The notes under the pieces are model-generated. The model saw only the letters and a program-made list of their open reading frames with translations. It made no database searches and was not told the DNA's origin. From JBGVMW01 sp045125095 (GTDB lineage: Bacteria; Bacillota; Clostridia; Lachnospirales; Lachnospiraceae), in the NCBI GenBank assembly GCA_045125095.1, contig JBGVMW010000180.1:1-6935 (forward strand): DNA of 6,935 bases, read 5' to 3'. Shown one piece after another: positions 6,014 to 6,935 of this stretch; position 1 is the stretch's first letter; each line of letters starts with the position of its first letter. Position numbers and translations under genes: made by a program.

Positions 6014-6700
6014 TTACTTTAAAACCGCAATCACAGTCTCCACCATCGTCCCAAGTTCCTTCACAAAGGAAAATTCCCTTATCTCCCTCAGGTTATATGC
6101 CATCTTCCCCGGCAACACGGTCTCCACATAAGTAACATCCGCATTATCACTTTCCGTCAGCAGCTTTTCCTCATCTTTATAGTGAATGCTGGCCTGACTG
6201 GTCACTCCGGCTGGCAGTAGCAGCGTTGCCAGCATCTCATCCGTATAATGTGCCACATATCTTGGAACCTCCGGCCTTGTTCCCACAAAGCTCATCTCCC
6301 CTTTCAGGATATTGATAAGCTGAGGGATTTCATCAAGACGGCAGGCACGGATTTTCCTGCCCACATTTGTTACCCGCATATCCTGCTGAGTAGTCACCTG
6401 AGTTCCAAGGCTCTCGGCATTTTTGACCATCGTGCGGAACTTGTAGATACGGAACCGCCTGCCATATCTGGTAACACGCTCCTGACGGAAAAACACTTCC
6501 CCGGGAGAATCCAGCCTTATCCATGCTGCCACCAGCAAAAATACTGGAGACAGCAATACCAGCAGCAGTAACGCCATTACCCTGTCAAAGATAAATTTCA
6601 GCAGCAGCATGCCCTGCCTGGCCGCCAATGCCTCATAATATGGCCGTACTGCCTGACACCTCATATTCTCAGGCAAATCCTCCCACCTGCACAAAACCAT
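6014..6700 (-). CDS. Undecaprenyl-phosphate sugar phosphotransferase (bacterial sugar transferase, initiating enzyme)
   Basis: This enzyme transfers a sugar-1-phosphate from a nucleotide sugar to undecaprenyl phosphate, the first membrane step of repeat-unit synthesis. The 228-residue protein belongs to the small monotopic phosphoglycosyltransferase family (PglC/WcaJ C-domain type). It has an N-terminal extension WEDLPENMRCQAVRPYYEAL, then a single hydrophobic re-entrant helix (about 35-63) ending with IRLDSPG. After these come VFFRQERVTRYGRRFRIYKFRTM (69-91) and RLDEIPQLINILKGEMSFVGTRPEVP (121-146). Asp123-Glu124 form the catalytic DE pair expected of the family. It has no WcaJ-like multi-pass N-terminal domain. 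The start codon lies 3 bases after the stop of the aminotransferase, with GGAG 12 bases upstream, so the two are probably coupled. It is about 50% GC, richer than the genes after it. Substrate is unknown; the adjacent aminotransferase suggests an N-acetylated amino sugar. Confidence 0.92.
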   Translation of the reverse strand: MVLCRWEDLPENMRCQAVRPYYEALAARQGMLLLKFIFDRVMALLLLVLLSPVFLLVAAWIRLDSPGEVFFRQERVTRYGRRFRIYKFRTMVKNAESLGTQVTTQQDMRVTNVGRKIRACRLDEIPQLINILKGEMSFVGTRPEVPRYVAHYTDEMLATLLLPAGVTSQASIHYKDEEKLLTESDNADVTYVETVLPGKMAYNLREIREFSFVKELGTMVETVIAVLK

Positions 6701-6703
6701 AAC

Positions 6704-6934
6704 CTACTGACACTCCATCTCCCTGTACACAGACCTGAATACCTCAAGGATATAATCAACATCTTCGTCACTGAGCCTTGTATGCAGCGGAAGCGTAATC
6801 TCATTCTCATACATGGCATAGGCATGAGGATAATCCTTTATATCAAAGCCCATTGCCTTATATGCCGTATGCATAGGCAGTGGCTTGTAATGCACATTGG
6901 TTGCAACACCATGCTCTGCCATTTTCTCAATAAA
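6704..6934 (-). CDS. DegT/DnrJ/EryC1/StrS-family sugar aminotransferase, C-terminal fragment
   Basis: Only the last 76 codons are in the window; the frame is open to the right edge, so the gene starts outside. The visible tail FIEKMAEHGVATNVHYKPLPMHTAYK, then DYPHAYAMYENEITLPLHTRLSDEDVDYILEVF, matches the conserved C-terminus of PLP-dependent nucleotide-sugar aminotransferases. In this family the VHYxPLHxxxxY and LPLHxxLxxxD segments are hallmarks. Such enzymes transfer an amino group to a 4-keto or 3-keto sugar nucleotide. The PLP-binding lysine is not visible. Direct coupling to the sugar phosphotransferase suggests that it helps make the initiating sugar, for example a bacillosamine- or QuiNAc4N-type residue, but the exact product is not readable here. 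Confidence 0.88.
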   Translation of the reverse strand, partial: FIEKMAEHGVATNVHYKPLPMHTAYKAMGFDIKDYPHAYAMYENEITLPLHTRLSDEDVDYILEVFRSVYREMECQ

Positions 6935-6935
6935 C

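Overview
This window is the 3' part of a cell-surface polysaccharide (capsule or exopolysaccharide) operon on the minus strand. It converges on two remnants of Rpn-type (PD-(D/E)XK) nuclease/transposase genes on the plus strand. The low to moderate GC content, strong Shine-Dalgarno sites, an EpsG-type polymerase and the Rpn tail sequences point to a Firmicute of the anaerobic gut or rumen type (Selenomonadales or Lachnospiraceae). This is inference; nothing in the window fixes the genus.

Left part (1-920). The 3' end of an Rpn-family gene (2-448) runs off the left edge. It is followed immediately by a truncated, nonsense-interrupted paralogue (488-802). The two share a near-identical block offset by 339 bases. 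An 11-bp perfect inverted repeat (465-475/488-498) sits at their junction, and its right arm begins exactly where the duplicated block begins. A GC-rich hairpin (880-902) separates these genes from the converging operon.

Right part (922-6935, all minus strand, so transcription runs from the right edge to the left). The order of transcription is: the tail of a DegT/DnrJ/EryC1-type sugar aminotransferase; an undecaprenyl-phosphate sugar phosphotransferase; a TuaG-like GT2 glycosyltransferase; a second, atypical GT-A glycosyltransferase; an EpsG/Wzy-like membrane polymerase; a third GT2 glycosyltransferase; and UDP-glucose 6-dehydrogenase (ugd). Gaps are 3 to about 41 bp, with one 4-bp ATGA overlap, so a single polycistronic transcript is likely. 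Its promoter lies beyond the right edge.

Inferred pathway: the aminotransferase makes an amino-sugar nucleotide, and the phosphotransferase loads the first sugar-1-phosphate onto undecaprenyl phosphate. The three glycosyltransferases then extend the repeat unit, one of them possibly using UDP-glucuronate supplied by Ugd, and the EpsG-like protein polymerises it. No flippase (Wzx) or chain-length/export gene is visible; these would lie outside the window.

Base composition is mosaic. The initiating transferase end is about 50% GC, the glycosyltransferase/polymerase core is much more AT-rich (hand-counted rows in the polymerase are 22-33% GC), and ugd is intermediate (about 32-43%). This is the usual signature of an exchanged serotype-specific cassette between conserved flanking genes. 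I do not see a clearly undescribed system. The most unusual local structure is the inverted repeat at the boundary of the Rpn duplication.
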